Shown: positions 32,137-45,900, counted from the first letter of the stretch. The stretch is 64,000 nucleotides of DNA from Palaemon carinicauda (GCF_036898095.1 NC_090725.1:207655704-207719703), one strand, 5' to 3'. A program made the numbers and translations. Notes: generated from the letters alone by a model not told the origin.

Positions 32137-33285
32137 ATATAATTGTAATTGAATATTTACCTAAATGCAGTATTAAGAAAATATCATCCTAATTGAATAT
32201 TTACCTAAATGTAGTATTAAGAAAAATATAATTATAATTGATTATTTACCTAAATGTAGTATTAAGAAAAATATAATTCTGAATGAATATTTACCTAAAT
32301 GTAGTATTAAGAAAAATATAATTCTAATTGAATATTTACCTAAATGTAGTATTAAGAAAGATATAATTCTAATTGAATATTTACCTAAATGTAGTATTAA
32401 GAAAGATATAATTCTAATTGAATATTTACCAAAATGTAGTATTAAGAAAGATATAATTCTAATTGAATATTTACCAAAATGTAGTATTAAGAAAGATATA
32501 ATTCTAATTGAATATTTACCAAAATGTAGTATTAAGAAAAATATAATTCTGAATGAATATTTACCTAAATGTAGTATCAAGAAAAATATAATTCTAATTG
32601 AATATTTACCTAAATGTAGTTTTAAGAAAAATATAATTCTAATTGAATATTTACCTAAATGTAGTTTTAAGAAAAATATAATTCTAATTGAATATTTACC
32701 TAAATGTAGTTTTAAGAAAAATATAATTCTAATTGAATATTTACCTAAATGTAGTTTTAAGAAAAATATAATTCTAATTGAATATTTACCTAAATATAGT
32801 TTTAAAAAAAATATAATTCTAATTGAATATTTACCTAAATGTAGTATTAAGAAAAATATAATTCTAATTGAATATTTACCTAAATGTAGTATTAAGAAAA
32901 ATATAATTCTAATTGAATATTTACCTAAATGTAGTTTTAAGAAAAATATAATTCTAATTGAATATTTACCTAAATGTAGTTTTAAGAAAAATATAATTCT
33001 AATTGAATATTTACCTAAATATAGTTTTAAAAAAAATATAATTCTAATTGAATATTTACCTAAATGTAGTATTAAGAAAAATATAATTCTAATTGAATAT
33101 TTACCTAAATGTAGTATTAAGAAAAATATAATTTAATTGAATATTTACCTAAATGTAGTATTAAGAAAAAATATAATTCTAATTGAATATTTACCTAAAT
33201 GTAGTATTAAGAAAGATATAATTCTAATTGAATATTTACCTAAATGTAGTATTAGGAAAAATATAATTCTAATTGAATATTTACA
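32137..33285. repeat. Minisatellite, 45-bp unit, about 25 copies
   Basis: The unit is 'aattctaattgaatatttac' plus 'ctaaatgtagtattaagaaaaatat'. Variants (tagtatt/tagtttt, gaaaaat/gaaagat, cctaaat/ccaaaat) run in blocks. An atagtttta variant near 32791 recurs at 33016, exactly five units later, showing a 225-bp higher-order duplication. As 45 is divisible by three, the minus strand is open (ILHLGKYSIRIISF repeats); this is not a gene. Confidence 0.95.
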
Positions 33286-34227
33286 GTTTAAGGTAGATTA
33301 AATTTTAATTCAAAGTTAGTATAACTCTCAATAACAAACATAGACAACTAATACCTCAAAAATATTTAATACTCCTAGAAATATGATTTTAAAATACACT
33401 TATAGAATTTTAAGTCAACCCCACTATATACTATCCTCAGCTTATAGTTCTTTGACATAGGCTACTATCTTCAGCCTAAAATCCCTTACTCCATTATACT
33501 ATCCTCAGCATATAAACCATTGATATATTATTATCATCATATAACAATCCGTAAAACTATCCTCATAATCTCTTACTATGATATCATAATCCTTTTTTTA
33601 TACTATCAAGTGCATATATTCCATTACTAAGATATCCTCAGCCAATAATCAATGGAGATGATTTAATACTTATTTTACGCTGGTCCCGTGTAATTTAATA
33701 CATAACTACAAGTTATGGCCAAAATAGTTATAATCAAGCTATTTTAGTGATTAGAATTATTTGGTAATTTATGGACGTTTGCCCTCAATATACTTTAGAT
33801 TAACCGAAATTGAAATTAAGTTTAAGTTTGAATTTTTTTTTTTTTTTAAGTTAACAGAGTGAGTTCCAAAATTATTTGATAATTTTGTTCAACATACTTT
33901 AGTTTAACCTAAACCAAAATTAAATTTAAAATTACAGTGTACAAGATGAACATATATTAAATTGGTTGATAATTTTTTTCATCATACTTTAGTTTAACCC
34001 AAAATTAAATTAAATTCAAAACGTTTTTTTTTTTAAAGTTAGCATGAGTTCAGACACAAGATGAACAGATATTAATAAAAGATATGATTTTTTGTATTAT
34101 TCGTATATAGAACATCTCTGAACTCATAAATACCTTCCAATATAAGTTAAAAGCAAATTACCAACGAAGGTAAATATATCTTAAATAATGATCTATAACT
34201 AGCAGTTCATTACGCATTTTAATTTAG
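33286..34227. other. AT-rich gene-free region
   Basis: Three loosely similar blocks near 33740, 33870 and 33970 share 'ttggttgataatttttttca'-like and 'actttagtttaacc' phrases, an old degenerate duplication of about 110 bp. No genes. Confidence 0.45.
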
Positions 34228-34526
34228 AATAAACTGTTGGAACCTAGATGGATGTCTACTTTAGGCTCCAGAGCCTTTAAATATGCGGCCCCAAGATTAT
34301 ATAATAAGCTCCCACGAAACATTAAAATGATTGAAGACATTAAGGCTTTCAAGAGGAAACTGAAGACTTTCTTATTTCATGAGTCTTTTGACAGTGACGA
34401 TTTAACAGTAAATTAACAATATATATGAAATGTTAAATACTCTGAATGAACAAGGTAAAACGACAGTGGAGGTCCTGTAGAGGGAATGGGGTTCCCAGGC
34501 TGTATAGGATCGGAAAAGCAGCCATC

Positions 34527-34574
<48 letters not shown>
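34228..34574 (+). mobile_element. LINE 3' end with poly(A) tail
   Basis: A short frame ending in TAA at 34414-34416 reads KLLEPRWMSTLGSRAFKYAA, PRLYNKLPRNIKMIEDIKAF and KRKLKTFLFHESF. This matches the conserved C-terminal tail of CR1/Jockey-like ORF2 proteins (RAFxxAAPRLWNxLP...FKxxLKTxLF). It is followed by a ~110-bp 3' UTR ('gaatggggttcccaggctgt') and a pure poly(A) of about 43 nt (34532-34574). The copy is 5'-truncated, which is the usual result of target-primed reverse transcription. The long uninterrupted A tail suggests a rather recent insertion. Confidence 0.78.
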
Positions 34575-34576
<2 letters not shown>

Positions 34577-34812
34577 GCAAAGGTGAAACACAGGACCAGA
34601 AATTATAACTTCGATAGAAGTTAGAAATTTTTAAGGAAAATAAATACTTTTAGGAGCGAAGCATCAAACTCCAATCTCTAAGAACAAAAAGATGAACTAT
34701 AATCTATCGTTTATATTTTTGTCTCTCTATGAAGACAAAGTTTTCCTTAGTTAAAAAATAACAAAATACTTTAAAACTCTAAAAGTGAGAAAAGCATTTG
34801 CTCTTTAAAGAC

Positions 34813-35135
<323 letters not shown>

Positions 35136-35454
35136 ATTCATATAGTTAACTAAACTTTTAATTTAAAAACATAGTTATCTCAGATAATCTAAAAGCATAT
35201 ACCAAAACTTCGTGACTTTTCTTTACTCTAATTTCTTTTCAAGATTATAACAGAATTTACTCTTTAAATATTCTAATTCATATAAATTCATTTAATAAAC
35301 TATACTTATAAGTTAGAAGAATAGTCATCTCAGATAATCTATATTTAAGCATATACCAGAAATTCAAGTGATTCTTACTCTAATTTCTTTTTTAAGATTA
35401 TAACATGAGCTATTTCAAAAACCTAAAATAAAAAAATAAAAAATACATCCTCTG

Positions 35455-35562
35455 CTACTGTTCTTAATATTATATTTTTCCTTTCCTCACTGGGCTATTT
35501 TTCTTGTTGGGGCCCCTGGGCTCATAGCATCTTGCTTTTCCAACTAGGGTTGTAGCTTAGCA

Positions 35563-35608
<46 letters not shown>
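35455..35608 (+). repeat. Interspersed repeat with (AAT)n tail, copy 1
   Basis: 'ttcctcactgggctattttt', 'gttggggcccctgggctcat' and 'tccaactagggttgtagctt' followed by 'agc' and (AAT)n of about 14 units. The same sequence recurs at 62380-62520 in the same orientation, so this is the 3' part of a dispersed element (SINE or LINE tail) that ends in an AAT microsatellite. Confidence 0.8.
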
Positions 35609-35611
<3 letters not shown>

Positions 35612-36209
35612 GAAGCTGAGGATTCTACTCCTAGAAAAAAAGCTTTTTCCTTAGAAACTCGAGTTTGAAGCTTGCCAATTGGCTGACTGACCGGGGTGTT
35701 TTACTTAAAACTGATAGAGGATATTTTCCACCTTTTCACATAATTAAATTCAAGTTTTTTCAGAATATATGAGACGTAAATAACAATTAAAACCCCAAAT
35801 TATTTCTACAAGGAAAATCTGCCATCCTAATTTCTACTCTACATAAAACACTGTAACTAAAATCCTTTCAATCTGAATTCTTTAATTAGCAAACACTGAC
35901 AAAAAAACTTGATTTCCCTCTTCCTCTTTGGGACATGATCTACTAAAGGGTAATTGGCCAAGGAACGACCTAACTTCTCCATAAGAATCTCTCACCAATC
36001 ACTTAATACAAGAACGGTAATCCCTCATTCCTTGCAGTGGAATTCATAACACTTTTATAGCACAAAGTCCTAGCATTCAATATTAGCAAATTCATATCAT
36101 TATTAATTAAGACACTGTTATTAACAATTTAAAATATACTGGGTTTTAATCCTTTTGCTATACTGATGTGCGGTAAATAACCCTCTTAGATAGTCAAAGT
36201 GGCTTAAAA

Positions 36210-36212
<3 letters not shown>

Positions 36213-36276
<64 letters not shown>
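36213..36276. repeat. (GA)n microsatellite
   Basis: A pure GA run of about 31 units, followed 85 bp later by a second GA tract. The mirrored bordering words suggest no shared unit. Confidence 0.97.
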
Positions 36277-36277
<1 letters not shown>

Positions 36278-36356
36278 TTACAAGGATTTTGGATGTCTCA
36301 AAGACTTTCTAGTCCATCCACGGAGACTTCATTTGCTCTTGGGTAGAACGATTCAC

Positions 36357-36360
<4 letters not shown>

Positions 36361-36431
<71 letters not shown>
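36361..36431. repeat. (GA)n microsatellite
   Basis: A pure GA run of about 35 units. Confidence 0.97.
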
Positions 36432-36434
<3 letters not shown>

Positions 36435-36639
36435 ACCTCATTTCACTACAGTTGAACAAATTAGTAACACCAAGGTTATGCTGTATCCAATTGCCAAAAT
36501 TTTATTTTCATTACTTTTGTAGCTCAATAAATAATTTCTTATTTAATTTTACAATTCTCCATTTAATACGCATATTACTTTAGCCAGATTAAGCTCTGAT
36601 GATCCCTTAAAGACAAACAACTAAACAAAGAATATCCTC

Positions 36640-37535
36640 GAAGGGTATGGGGACTGAAATAATTACTTAAAAGGTCAGTGTGGGAACTGAGATAATTACT
36701 TAAAAGGTCAGTGTGGGAACTGAGATAATTACTTAAAAGGTGTGTGGGGACTGGGATAATTACTTAATAGGTCAGTTTGAGACTGAGATAATTCCTTAAA
36801 AGGTCAGTTTGAGACTGACATAATTACTTAAAAGGTCACTGTGGGAACTGAGATAATTACTTAAAATGTCAGTGTGGGGACAGATATAATCACTTAAAAG
36901 ATCGGTGTGGGGACTGAGAAAATTACTTAAAAGGTGTGTGGGGACTGAGATGATTACTTAAAAGGTCAATGTGGGGGACTGAGATAATTACTTAAAAGGT
37001 CAGTTTCGGGACTGAGATAATTACTTAAAATGTCAGTTTGAGCCTGAGATAATTACTGAAAAGGTCAGTTAGAGACAGATAATTACTTAAAAGGTTAGTT
37101 TGAGACTGAGATAATTATTTAAAAGGTCAGTTAGACAGATAATTACTTAAAAGATTAGTTTGAGACTGAGATAATTACTTAAAAGGTCAGTTTGAGTCTG
37201 AGATAATTACTTAAAAGGTCAGTTGAGGGACTGAGATAATTCCTTAAAAGGTCAGTTTGAGACTGACAATTACTTAAAAGGTCAGTGTGGGGACTGAGAT
37301 AATTACTTAAAAGGTCACTGTGGTAACTGAGATAATTACTTAAAATGTCAGTGCGTGGACTGAGATAATAACTTGAAAGGTCAGTGTGGGGACTGAGATA
37401 ATTACTTAAAAGGTCAAAATTACTTAAAAGGTTAACGTGGGGACAGATAATTACGTAAAAGGACAACGTGGGGACAGATAATTACTTAAAGGGTCAAAGT
37501 GGGGACTGAGATAATTACTTAAAAGGTCAGTCAGT
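36640..37535. repeat. Minisatellite, about 33-bp unit, about 28 copies
   Basis: Core 'gataattacttaaaaggtca' followed by a variable 'gtgtggggactga' or 'gtttgagactga'. Some copies lose 3-6 bp in the variable half ('agttagacagataatt'), so the period wanders from 27 to 35 bp. The minus-strand frame 37466-37179 is a shadow. Confidence 0.93.
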
Positions 37536-38073
37536 AGTGGGTATTTTTTTGGGCAAAATTAAAACTAAGAGAAATCTAAAGACTAAATCTTTAATATTGT
37601 ACTGAAGATTTTGAATTGTACCTCTTTCAATATGACAATTTGTAAACTTCTTATTACAGATAATTAGTAAAGTTTTGTTATTAATTTGATAACCATCAGT
37701 GTTCTAAGTTCGAGGTATTTTAGTCAATAATTCTAGTCAAAGCTCGCACTAGTTTCAAATTGGATACACTGATACCAGTTACCTACTAAGTTTAAAGAAA
37801 AACTGGCCAAAATGCCAAGCAATATAGCAAACGAACAAAAGCTAAAACAGCTACACAAGAAATGTCAGGTATGAAACTACCCATGATGCAGTGAATATTC
37901 TAATAATTTTACAATTTCTATATATTTTCAAAGTATCTAACCTTAGAGATATCAAGGGATTAAAAGGGGAGTAAAGCGGATTATGAATTATCTTTATTTA
38001 GGGCATTAGCGCACTTTTAAATACGATATTCAAATTATGGTGAACTTTGCAGGCGTAAAATACCTGTCTCTTA
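37536..38073. other. Gene-free region
   Basis: Nothing recognisable between the minisatellite and the foldback element. Confidence 0.4.
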
Positions 38074-38517
38074 AGCCCTGTCCACACGATCGAGCATGCC
38101 CGACGGGCAAACAGTGATACCAGACCACAATAGATATAGTCAATTTCTTTTAGCGAGGCATATTTGCACCGACTCGCAGCAGTGCCCTTTTAGCTCAGAA
38201 AAGTTACCTGATCGCTGACTGGTTGGACAAGATAATTCTAACCAATCAGCGATCAGGAAACTTTTCCGAGCTAAAAGGACACCGTTGCGAGTCGGTGCAA
38301 ATCTGCCACGCTAAAAGAAATGGACTATAGTAAGAATGAGGGTTAATGATGTCAGAAGCGGGAAAAACACAGACAGGGATCTGGCATCATACAGTGTTGC
38401 CAGATCCCTCCCTTTAGCCTTCCCGCTTCTGACGTCATCAACCCTCATCTTCACTAACTATTGTGGCCTGGTATCACTGTTTGCCCGTCGGGCCTGCTCG
38501 ATCGTCTGGACAGGGCT
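38074..38517. mobile_element. Compound foldback MITE (three nested inverted repeats)
   Basis: The 60-bp termini 38074-38133 and 38458-38517 are inverted copies ('agccctgtccacacgatcg' against 'cgatcgtctggacagggct') with few mismatches. Inside are two further, independent inverted repeats: 38138-38222 with 38240-38326 (arms of about 86 bp, 'gcaccgactcgcagc' against 'gttgcgagtcggtgc'), and 38329-38380 with 38405-38455 (arms holding 'ggcatcatacagtgttgcc' at the loop). A single strand could therefore fold as one outer stem carrying two long hairpins. No ORF belongs to it. Flanks (ctctTA / ctacaa) show no clear target duplication. Confidence 0.88.
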
Positions 38518-38701
38518 CTACAAATGTTATGAGTTATCCTCAAGAAAGAATACTGTTTAAAGACAGGATTATTTCTGCACATCAGTATTGCATTAACCAA
38601 AAAATGCTACCTAGAAATCAATACATCTTTAAAACACAAGTTATGAGGCTACCAAACCAAACCAATTTTATGAAAATTGAATTTTCATACCTTAACCAAC
38701 C

Positions 38702-38705
<4 letters not shown>

Positions 38706-38794
<89 letters not shown>
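38706..38794. repeat. (TA)n microsatellite
   Basis: A pure TA run of about 44 units. ORFs through it on both strands are artefacts. Confidence 0.97.
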
Positions 38795-38796
<2 letters not shown>

Positions 38797-40055
38797 TTGC
38801 TATAAGTCCGGAAAACTTGGCACTAAAATACACAAACCTGACTAGATTCTTCTTCAACGATTTATAAACCTATTCATACCAATGATAATATATTCAAGAA
38901 CTTATTACACAATTCATGTAAAAGTGATTAAAAGTGTTATTTATCCCTCCTTTATGTCATGGGCCCAACCGAGACGAGACAAGAAACAAAATGGAATTTC
39001 TGAACCGAGCTGTGCACCTTTTCAGAGAGCCCAGGTATCTCGCCATAATAGAAAGCTCTGAAATGCAGGACTTCAAAATGACCCTCTTACTAAATTCCTT
39101 GAAATACTTACGTTAAGTACACTTATCATTAATCTTTAACATTTTAATTATACTTGAACTGGAAGATTTTATGGAAAATTTGTAAATAACAATTACCACT
39201 GATTACACATTAACTTCAGAAAGAGCATAAACATTATCTGGAACACATTAAATCACAATCCTTTTACATTAGAGACTTTACACTACTCACATTACACAAT
39301 TCATAACAAATTTAATATTTTTGTCATTGATACAAGTGCAAAGATTTAGCAAGAAATGAAAATGACAGTACCAAAACCTGTACATTTGACATTATAACCT
39401 CCTACAATGTAAGTTTCATAAACATTCTAAAATTTTTAAACTGTTTCAAACTTGAAGAATTTGAGGCTTTTGAGCAAGTTAATAATGGAATATCACAGCA
39501 AAAATTGTTCATGACTTTAGCTGTCAGGATAAAACCTGCACTGACAAGACAGTTGGATAAATAAGCAGACTAAAATCCAACAGATTACCCACACAGGCTA
39601 TCAACCTTTGACAAGTACAATATATTCATATAAACACATTGAGCTACAGCTCTCAAAATACCAGTAAAAGAATGAACAAATTCTGTACATGGGGGATAAA
39701 ATAACAGTCTAAAAGAACAAGTGATTACTCTAGTTAGGATCAGGATCTACCTCATGGACCCTTCAGCCCATTTCATAGTGAGGAATAAAATGGCAAATGC
39801 TGATGCTTAAAGAGGAGGGGGCCAGTGGGAGACACATCAGCCATATGAGGTGAGTGTCTTTGGTATTTTTTATAACATTTCCAAATTTGGGATAAGGTAG
39901 GATCAAGGATGGGGAGTGGGAGATCTGAAATTGGAGGTGAGCATCAAGTTGAGATAAAAGAGAACTTCATAATTCAACCCTATTGGGAAAATGTATACAA
40001 AACCTCCCATTACTTTTAACAATAAGTATATTCTTCAAGGTATATTCATGTAGCC

Positions 40056-40057
<2 letters not shown>
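38795..40057. other. Gene-free region
   Basis: Short frames only (longest about 60 codons). No domain, RNA gene or repeat recognised. Confidence 0.4.

Positions 40058-40121
<64 letters not shown>
40058..40121. repeat. (GA)n microsatellite
   Basis: A pure GA run of about 32 units. Confidence 0.97.
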
Positions 40122-40125
<4 letters not shown>

Positions 40126-40869
40126 AACTGCCTGGAAATTAAAGAAGCTTGCTAAGTTTCGAGTGGCCACTAAAATGCATCAAGTTTATATCTCATCTAT
40201 TTTATATATAATCATAAATCCACTTTTATCTACACAACTACATAATTCCAAACTCTTTTCCCTCCCTTTAGCTAAACAGAAACACTTTACACTAAAGTTC
40301 TATTGACCCAAGAAATTAAAATTCACAAATAACTATGCAATCTACTACATAGTTCTTTTTTTCAGTAATCAGCTGCCTACTGAAGTGTCCTTGTATAACT
40401 CTTAATGAACGAAGAATATTTCCTAATATCAGTCGACGGTTTAGAGTTGACTTTAATAACTCCCATAGCTTATTTACATTTACCAAAACCTTATAAACAC
40501 CATCAAAATTACTTGTTTAAGTTAAATCAATAACATCAACCTGAACTTATACCCTTTAGTATCATTAATCTTTACTCTACATTTTGATTTAGAAATATCT
40601 AATGAGCTAGACTCTACATCATTTAATATGTTCATTCAATTATGCATAGACATTTTATATTTCCATTAACTGATATATCGTAGCTTATTCTTTCATTCAC
40701 CAGCTTCCTTTTATACTAAAAATCATTCTTACTTCATAATTATTCAGAATTGGATTGGATTTAGGAATTGGGCTAAGGGGCCAATCGGTGCCCAAGTGCA
40801 ACTAGGGGATACACTGTATTAAGAGATAAGAGATGGGACAGAGGAATGTAAGATATGAAAAGGGAATGG
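40122..40869. other. Gene-free region
   Basis: AT-rich, nothing recognised. The minisatellite below begins to appear in degenerate form from about 40850. Confidence 0.4.
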
Positions 40870-41890
40870 AGCTAAAACTAGAAGGAAAGTGCCAGTGCAG
40901 CTAAGGTCAGAAGGATTGAAAAAGTGCAGGTAAAGTCAGAAAGAACGTGTAAGTGTAGGTAAGGTCAGAATGAAAGTGTAAGTGTAAGTGAGGTCAGAAG
41001 GAACGTGAAAGTACAGGTAAAGTCAGAAGGAATGTGTAAGTGAAGGTAAGGTCAGAAGGAACGTGTAAGTGCAGGTAAGGTCAGAAGGAACGTGTAAGTG
41101 CAGGTAAGGTCCGAAGGAACGTGTAAGTGCAGGTAAAGTCAGAAGGAATGTGTAAGTGAAGGTAAGGTCAGAAGGAACGTGTAAGTGCAGGTAAGGTCAG
41201 AAGGAACGTGCAAGTGTAGATGAGGTCAGAAATAATGTACAGGTGTAGGTGAGGTCAGAAGGAATGTGCAGGTGTAGGTGAGGTCAGAAGGAACGTGCAA
41301 GTGTAATTAAGGTCAGAAGGAACGTGCAAGTGTAATTAAGGTCAGAAGGAACGTGTAAGTGCAGGTAAGGTCAGAAGGAACGTGCAAGTGTAGGTGAGGT
41401 CAGAAGGAATGTGCAGGTATAGGTGAGGTCAGAAGGAACATGAAAGTGCAGGTAAAGTCAGAAGGAATGTGTAAGTGCAGGTAAGGTCAGAAGGAACATG
41501 TAAGTGCAGGTAAGGTCAGAAGGAACGTGCAAGTGTAGGTGAGGTCAGAAGGAATGTGCAGGTGTAGGTGAGGTCAGAAGGAATGTGCAGGTGTAGGTGA
41601 GGTCAGAAGGAACGTGCAAGTGTAATTAAGGTCAGAAGGAACGTGCAAGTGTAATTAAGGTCAGAAGGATCGTGCCCGTGTAGGTAAGGTCAGAAGGAAT
41701 GTGCAAGTGTAGGTAAGGTCAGAAGGAATGTGCAAGTGCAGGTAAGGTCAGAAGGAACGTGCAAGTGTAATGAAGGTCAAAAGGAACGTACAAGTGAAAT
41801 GAAGGTCAAGAATGAACGTGCAAGTGCAGGTAAGGTCAAAAGGGGACATGTAAGGTCAAAAGGGGACATGTAAGGGCAGGTAGGGTAGAA
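40870..41890. repeat. Minisatellite, 29-bp unit, about 34 copies, rich in CAGGTAAG
   Basis: Unit 'gcaggtaaggtcagaagg' plus 'aacgtgtaagt'. Variants include 'gtaggtgagg' and 'gtaattaagg', which cluster in blocks (41215-41330 and 41530-41660) and indicate block duplications. Many copies carry a consensus splice-donor string, CAG then GTAAGG or GTGAGG, on the plus strand. No ORF stays open. Confidence 0.95.
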
Positions 41891-42156
41891 GTAACTTTGC
41901 AAAGACCATTAAGCAATAACTATAATGCACTACCGGATGTACACTGATGCTACAACATCCCCAAGGAGATTATATATTTGATTTTACATCTATCCTCTCA
42001 ATAACTTAAATCCTTTGACCTTTAGTCTCCCCAACCAATGTTTCATAATCTTGTTTAATGGACCTTTATTGAACTATATTTCCTTAATATCTTTATCATT
42101 CAATCTACTAATTTCATTAGCTAGCCTTTCCATTAGTTCTCACTCCCTTTCAGTTC

Positions 42157-42159
<3 letters not shown>

Positions 42160-42210
<51 letters not shown>
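42160..42210. repeat. (GA)n microsatellite
   Basis: A pure GA run of about 25 units. The open frame around it (RERERE) is an artefact. Confidence 0.96.
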
Positions 42211-42213
<3 letters not shown>

Positions 42214-42985
42214 AACTGATACAAAGCTAAACAAAATGTCAAAGAGATGATTGGTATTATGACGAAAGTTTACTAATATCTATGAATTGTTCATACATTT
42301 AACAATAAGAAATAAAAGATGCTATATTATTCTTTATCTGTAACATATACACCAAAAGTATTCTAAGCATTCTAGTTTGTTTTCGTCCTTAGAAAACTGA
42401 GAATTGTAAGAAGGGAATAAACCAATTTTTATAAAAACATAGAATTGTAAAAGGGGAATACACTATTTTTGATAAAAAGAAAGCAAAATATTATCGCACA
42501 CGGCTTTCTCTTAGCAATATACAAGAATTTACAGAATATTATGCTTTTAATATTTTCTTAAGAAAAAAAGGGGATGAAGCCATCTCTCGCCAGATTTTAG
42601 AAAATAAAATAAGAAAATATCAGGGAGCTACATGTGAGGAAAATACCTTGAATTCAATTATGCAGAAGTTTTCTTTTAAATATCCCGGGAAAGTAAAAGT
42701 TAAGTTATTAGAAATATGCATAAAACTTATTTCAAATATCATGAAAAAATATAAGTAAAATTATTGGAAATATGTATGGATCTTGAATCTACAAATTATA
42801 AAGATTCCAATAAAATCTTAATTCACAGATCAATGCCAGATAGTTCTGGAATCAAATGATTGACAGGAAAACTAGAACTCTTGAAAACAAGAGTTATTGA
42901 AAAAGAAATGAAACAAGGAATTACTTGAATAGAAACATGAAAACAATGAGTGACATGGAAGAATCAGTCTAATGAATGCACAAAA
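42211..42985. other. Gene-free region, degenerating into satellite
   Basis: AT-rich, with 'agaattgtaa[ag]aagggaata' repeated near 42400 and 42442. No gene. Confidence 0.4.
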
Positions 42986-45900
42986 TAGCTCCTTAAACCA
43001 AGGTGTGTAATGGATAACTCTATACACAAAGTATTGCTCTAAATAATTCCATAGGCAATGTAGTACTCCAAATAACTTAGGACCAAAAAATGTCTTAGGT
43101 AACTTCATTTTCCAATGACTGCACAAGAAAACCCCATAGAAGTGTTCTAAATAATACTGAAGACGAAAGTGTCCAGAATGACTTCCAAAGACCAAGATAT
43201 GTCATAAAGACCGAAAGGACAAAGGAATGATTAACAAATAACTCCATAGACAAAGTGGTGTCCTGATTAAACCAGTGTATGCTATAAAAAAAGACCAAGA
43301 AAGGTCATGAATAACTGAATGGACCAAGGAATAAAGCACAAATAACTCCACAGGCAAAGTAGTGTCCTGCAAAAACCAATGTACGCTATAAAAAAGACCA
43401 AGAAAGGTCATAAATAACTGAATAGACCAAGGAATAAGGCACAAATAACTACATAAACAAAGTGGTGTCCTGAATAAACAAGTGTATGCTCTAAAAAAGA
43501 CAAAGAAAGGTCATAAAAAACTGAAGGGACCAAGGAATAAAGCACAAATAACTCCATGGACAAAGTGGTATCCTGAATAAACCAGTATATGCTATAAACA
43601 TGACCAAGAAAGGTCATGAATAACTGAATGGAACAAAGAATAAAGCACAAATAACTCCATAGACAAAGTGGTTTCCTGAATAAACCAGAGTATGCTATAA
43701 AAAAGACCAAGAAAGGTCATGAATAACTGAATAGACAAGGAATAAAGCACAAATAACTCCATAGACAAAGTGGTGTCCTGAATAAACCAGTATATGCTAT
43801 AAAAAAAGACCAAGAAAGATCATGAATAACTGAATGGACCAAAGAATAAAGCACAAATAACTCCATAGACAATGTGATGGCCTGAATAAACCAGTGTATG
43901 CTATAAAAAAAGACCAAGAAAGGTCATGAATAACTGAATGGACCAAGGAATAAAGCACAAATAACTCCATAGACAAAGTCGTGTCCTGAATAAACCAGTA
44001 TATGCTATAAAAAAAGACCAAGAAAGATCATGAATAACTGAATGGACCAAAGAATAAAGCACAACTAACTCCATAGGCAAAGTAATGTCCTGAATACACC
44101 AGTGTAGGCTATAAAAAAGACCAAGAAAGGTCATGAATAACTGAATGGACCAAGGAATAAAGCACAAATAACTCCATGGACAAAGTGGTGGCCTGAATAA
44201 ACCAGTATATGCTATAAAAAAGACCAAGAAAGGTCATGAATAACTGAATGGACCAAGGAATAAAACACAAATAACTCCTTAGACAAAGTGATGTCTTGGA
44301 TAAACCCGAGTATGCTATAAAAAAGACCAAGAAAGGTCATGAATAACTGAATGGACCAAGGAATGAAGCACAAATAACTCCATAGACTAAGTGATGTCCT
44401 GAATAAACCAGTATATGCTATAAAAAAAGACCAAGAAAGGTCATGAATAACTGAATGGACCAAGGAATAAAGCACAAAGAACTCCATTGACAAAATGGTG
44501 TCCTGAATAAACCAGTGTATGGTATAAAAAAGACCAAGAAAGGTCATGAATAACTGAATGGACCAAGGAATAGAGCACAAATAACTCCATAGACAAAGTG
44601 GTGTCCTGAATAAACCAGTGTAGGCTATGAAAAAAGACCAATAAAGGTCATGAATAACTGAATGGACCAAGGAATAAAGCACAAATAACTCCATAGGCAA
44701 AGTGATGTCCTGAATAAACCAGTGTATGATATAAAAGAGACCAAGAAAGGTCCTGAATAACTGAACGGACCAAGGAATAAAGCACAAATAACTCCATAGA
44801 CAAAGAGATGTCCTGAATAAACCAGTGTATGCTATAAAAAAGACCAAGAAAGGTTATGAATAACTGAATGGACTAATGAATGAAGCACAAATAACTCCAT
44901 AGACTAAGTGATGTCCTGAATAAACCAGTGTATGCTACAAAAAAGACCAAGAAAGGTCATGAATAACTGAATGGACCAAGGAATAAAGTACAAATAACTC
45001 CATAGACTAAGTGATGTCCTGAATAAACCAGTATATGCTATAAAAAAGACCAAGAAAGGTCATGAATAACTGAATGGACCAAGGAATAAAGCACAAATAA
45101 CTCCAGGGACAAAGTGATGTCCTGAATAAACCAGTGTATGCTATAAAAAAGACCAAGAAAGGTCATGAATAACTGAATGGACCAAGGAATGAAGCACAAA
45201 TAACTCCATGGACAAAGTGGTGGCCTGAATAAACCAGTATATGCTATAAAAAAGACCAAGAAAGGTCATATAATAACTGAATGGACCAAGGAATAAAGCA
45301 CAAATAACTCCATAGACTAAGTGATGTCCTGAATAAACCAGTATATGCTATAAAAAAGACCAAGAAAGGTCATGAATAACTGAATGGACCAAGGAATGAA
45401 GCACAAATAACTCCATAGACTAAGTGATGTCCTGAATAAACCAGTATATGCTATAAAAAAAGACCAAGAAAGGTCATGAATAACTGAATGGACCAAGGAA
45501 TAAAGCACAAATAACTCCATGGACAAAGTGATGTCCTGAATAAACCAGTGTATGCTATAAAAAAGACCAAGAAAGGTCATGAATAACTGAATGGACCAAG
45601 GAATAAAGCACAAATAACTCCATGGACAAAGTGGTGGCCTGAATAAACCAGAGTATGCTATAAAAAAGACCAAGAAAGGTCATGAATAACTGAATGGACC
45701 AAGGAATAAAGCACAAATAACTCCATAGACTAAGTGATGTCCTGAATAAACCAGTATATGCTATAAAAAAGACCAAGAAAGGTCATGAATAACTGAATGG
45801 ACCAAGGAATGAAGCACAAATAACTCCATAGACTAAGTGATGTCCTGAATAAACCAGTATATGCTATAAAAAAGACCAAGAAAGGTCATGAATAACTGAA

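Noticed and set aside
38336..38867. ORFs of 74 and 134 codons on the plus strand
   Set aside because: They lie in the foldback element and the TA microsatellite.
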